A DNA stretch of 64,000 nt from Grifola frondosa (taxonomy: Eukaryota; Basidiomycota; Agaricomycetes; Polyporales; Grifolaceae), in NCBI GenBank assembly GCA_001683735.1, contig LUGG01000024.1, positions 372,001 through 436,000 of the forward strand. Reading direction: 5' to 3'. Under the pieces are notes generated by a model. That model saw nothing but the letters and a program-made list of their open reading frames with translations, was not told where the DNA came from and searched no databases. This document shows positions 61,901 to 64,000 of the stretch, in pieces (the stretch's first letter is position 1; each line of letters begins with the position of its first letter). The translations under genes were made by a program, and so were the position numbers.

Positions 61901-62936
61901 TATGGGTTTGTGGCGCGCCCTGAGAAGCAGAGTGCCGACAGGAAACAGAGTAACATGCCCATGGTCGATCCTGAACCTGACGCTACAGAACCTGCTCCCG
62001 CGAAGGCGAAAGCGAGGGCGAAGGCGACGGCGAAGGCTGATAAGAACCTTGAGGAGGTCATTACGATGGCTGATCCGAATCCTGACACGACAGAAGTAGC
62101 TTCCGCGAAGACAGAGAAGAGTGCGGCGAAGGTGAAGGCTGACGAGAACCCCGAGGAGGTTGACGCGTTCCTGACATTCACAGTGGCTTCCAAAGACAAT
62201 GAAAAGAAGGCTGAAAAGAAGAATGAAAAGAAGACTGAAATCAAGCGGGTTCCAATTCCGAAGAATGGTCATGTAGATTTTTCAGGTGAGTCACTTCATC
62301 CTCTGACTGTCTTTCCAAATAGAGATGCCAGAAGACCCTCATGCGACGCGGGCTGCACACATAGCGGGCATGCCTCCAGAGCCGGATATCCTCGACCATC
62401 CCCTCTACGATGCTTTCGAGTGCCTTGAGATTCCTGAATACGTGAGATCATCCGAGTCTTTCCGGACCTCTGACCTCCAAGTTCCTATCTTCATCAAAGA
62501 GTACAAAAAGCAAAACGACACAGCGACGAAGGCGTTGAATCAGGCGCGTTGCTATGGAGTGTCTGCGGCCGATTTCAATCACAGGATCGGCCTCGAGGGG
62601 TACCCTGTGTTCTGTCTGGCCACGTCGGGAACAGCTGGTTGTGTGCTTTTGACGTGGTATTCGACATGCTCGGATGTGAGTTATCGCTTTGGTCTTCTGG
62701 ATTTGTGTCTGACATACGTGCAGAAAACCTTCATCATAGAGCGAAATATTCCTCACTTCCGACTCGACAACCCCTTCGATGCATTTCGCTACGCCACATT
62801 CCTCCTGCGACTCCGCAAGGAGACTGATAGGCGTCTGAGAGAGTCACAGTACAACTTCAATAAATTCCGTACGGCAGTGACAGCTAACAAGATGAACTGG
62901 ACAAAAGAAATGCAAGTGGCTGGTCTTCCGGCTTGA
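58998..62936 (+). CDS. Family copy 3: two-domain PD-(D/E)XK-like hypothetical, the open copy
   Basis: No named function. An upstream ATG at 58922 (the copy 2 start) is out of frame here after a 4-base insertion, so MSSRKPAYHHVIEPSDW at 58998 is chosen. N-terminal domain: LPLICVADADNISLVIS, YQRRVWGINEPVVGIFI, GRFDLADPVHMLQFAQFVLS. Then a Ser-rich acidic segment, a helical middle (LTISTWLFERGVLLIARA; VATLSEDLTMIMESRLSALL; LERSIKYSRNFALDQEDKD), a K/A/E/P linker (62000-62250), and the C-terminal domain: SDLQVPIFIKEYKKQND, NQARCYGVSAADF, GYPVFCLATSGTAGCVLLTW, FIIERNIPHFRLDNPFDAFR. E-Y-K plus Q-x-x-x-Y is the layout of RecB-type nucleases, and the two domains look like duplicates. All exons join in frame, with introns including one bearing ATTC repeats near 61145-61170. 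The splice near 60430 is unsure. The nuclease fold is a hypothesis. Confidence 0.8.
61138..61175. repeat. CAAT / ATTC microsatellite in an intron of copy 3
   Basis: Tandem TCAA units followed by ATTC units within the intron before GNLPDTD. Copies 1 and 2 have only a few such units, so the expansion is recent. Confidence 0.75.
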
Positions 62937-63461
62937 TTATTTGGTTGGAACTCCGCACTCGTATGTTCGATGTCGGGTAGACGTGTCGCTTTGTTGCCCT
63001 TCACGTTGTCGTGTCTCATGTTCGTGTTCATGTTACCATTAGCCATTAGCGAAATACAACTAAGTGTTGCGAATATACCAAACGGCCACCTTGTCTTCAC
63101 TTCGTCGCGTTGCACGGTATATACACCCGATCGCCGTCGTGGTCCGCCTAGATGTCGCTTTTATCATCTTATTTCCGAATTCCTGATCGCACACATATGC
63201 ACCCACAGTACGGGTTCGCAGACTTCTGCCTGTTAAATGTATCTCCATCCAACCTCCCCATCAGCTCAGACGATGCGCATGAAGAGATTACATTCGACCA
63301 AGTAATATAACACTACAAATGCATGGAAAGAGTTGCTACCGAAACATCTATCTTGTTGAGCGAACATGGCTACATTGGGGCTTCTGAGAAGATGCGACTG
63401 AGAAAAATACAACGCGAGATGATGGAATGCGAGGTGATGAAATGCGTTCTATGATGATCAA
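62937..63461. other. 3' flank of family copy 3
   Basis: Shares the downstream non-coding sequence of copies 1 and 2 until about 63292, then becomes unique. The PWP2 scrap present behind copy 1 is absent here. No gene. Confidence 0.6.
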
Positions 63462-64000
63462 TTATGAAGCTATAAGGGTGTCATTTGGTGCGTCTTCGGG
63501 CAGAGCATGGAGGGTCGCCAGTCCCAAAAGCGGCGTGAGTGAGGAAGAGCCCTTGACACCTGGCACAGGTGCGTTTTGTAGGAGTATGGAGGGAATATTC
63601 GCAAACACTGCCGGATTGCCGGTGCACAGCGGCCGCGGAACAGCAAAATGCTAATCGTGCGGAAGATCAGTAAGACATATTGGCCAGACGGGGAAACAGC
63701 GAACACACATCGTCACCGTCGTCATCTTCATCTTCGTCATCATACCCGAACAAGTTCTCAGACCACGTCGGCGACGAGCATGAATTTGAAGACGCGCTAT
63801 TCGAACAACCGGCGGAGAGATCAGGAGTACACGGATCCATTTGCGAATAGGCTCCCAACGGGTACATCGGGGTGCCTGCGGCGGATATGTCAGAGCGAGA
63901 CCCAGTAAAAGAGCGTGGAGTAGCCAATGGTATAATAGGGCATAACAAATGGGTATCCGGAAGTACTGGCGGGCGGGTCACGACGCAGCACAATAGACGT
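63462..64000 (-). CDS. 3' end of an unrecognised gene running off the window
   Basis: Two minus-strand frames look like consecutive exons. One (to about 63670) is Ser/Pro/Asp-rich: GTPMYPLGAYSQMDPCTPD, SSPTWSENLFGYDDEDEDDD, CSLFPRLANM. The second reads VFANIPSILLQNAPVPGVKG, LTPLLGLATLHALPEDAP and ends IAS-stop at 63462-63464. A GGCAG acceptor precedes the second. Amino acid composition and the lack of stops support coding. I do not recognise the family, and the rest lies beyond 64000. Confidence 0.4.

Larger units (their letters stand above)
56829..63300. repeat. Inverted segmental duplicate of 27.9-33.35 kb
   Basis: This block matches 33353 down to about 27884 in reverse orientation: first exon and promoter of the membrane-protein gene, the intergenic region, and the whole family gene with its 3' flank. 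Homology starts abruptly after GTAAGTATTATCCTT inside intron 1 of the membrane-protein gene and fades after GAAGAGATTACA at about 63292. An 882-base LTR interrupts it. The two arms face each other across about 23.5 kb. Confidence 0.85.

Overview
The window is nuclear DNA from a filamentous basidiomycete, most likely an Agaricomycete and possibly a polypore (order is inference). Genes are on both strands and are split by many 45-70 nt GT-AG introns. Several encoded families are typical of Agaricomycetes: an N-terminally WW-bearing SEC24, an ELYS-domain protein, BSC6-like MFS, DUF6533-type membrane proteins, a DNxxD sesquiterpene synthase, CsbD-like small proteins and alpha-kinase relatives. Gene ends below were inferred by joining exons by eye, so internal splice sites are approximate.

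Layout. 1-3638: 3' part of copy 1 of a three-copy unknown gene family. 4340-6526: cytochrome P450. 7200-7969: small CsbD-like protein. 8318-11175 (-): GFA1. 12962-15381: ELYS-domain nucleoporin. 15599-19101 (-): SEC24. 19951-21565 (-): DUF6533-type membrane protein. 22495-24423: BSC6-like MFS transporter. 24842-27827: PWP2. 28194-32166 (-): family copy 2. 33287-34710: multipass membrane protein. 34969-38315 (-): MFS transporter. 38632-40753: F-box protein. 41940-43228: sesquiterpene synthase. 44089-46978 (-): MAK5 DEAD-box helicase. 47775-48531: conserved small protein of unknown role. About 49.5-58.9 kb: a CpG-poor repeat compartment with a terminal-inverted-repeat element, a dead integrase-core gene, a dead alpha-kinase-like gene split by a Mutator-like foldback element, and a solo LTR. 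58998-62936: family copy 3, the only copy that reads open throughout. 63462-64000 (-): end of a further gene.

The most interesting content is the three-copy family. Its C-terminal domain carries an E-[YF]-K strand followed by a Q-x-x-x-Y helix, a layout like PD-(D/E)XK (RecB-type) nucleases. Its N-terminal domain looks like a diverged duplicate of the same fold that lacks the E-x-K. Flanking sequence gives the duplication history. Copy 1 is followed by an antisense scrap of the last PWP2 exon, which is the right-hand neighbour of copy 2. Copy 3 is preceded by the promoter and first exon of the membrane-protein gene, which is the left-hand neighbour of copy 2. The copy 2 locus is therefore the likely source of both others.

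A technical point matters for any reader. Several conserved, probably essential genes (SEC24, MAK5 and others) contain single-base frameshifts, several in short homopolymers, where adding one base restores the family sequence. Consensus indel errors are likely, so frameshifts in the unknown family should be read with that in mind.
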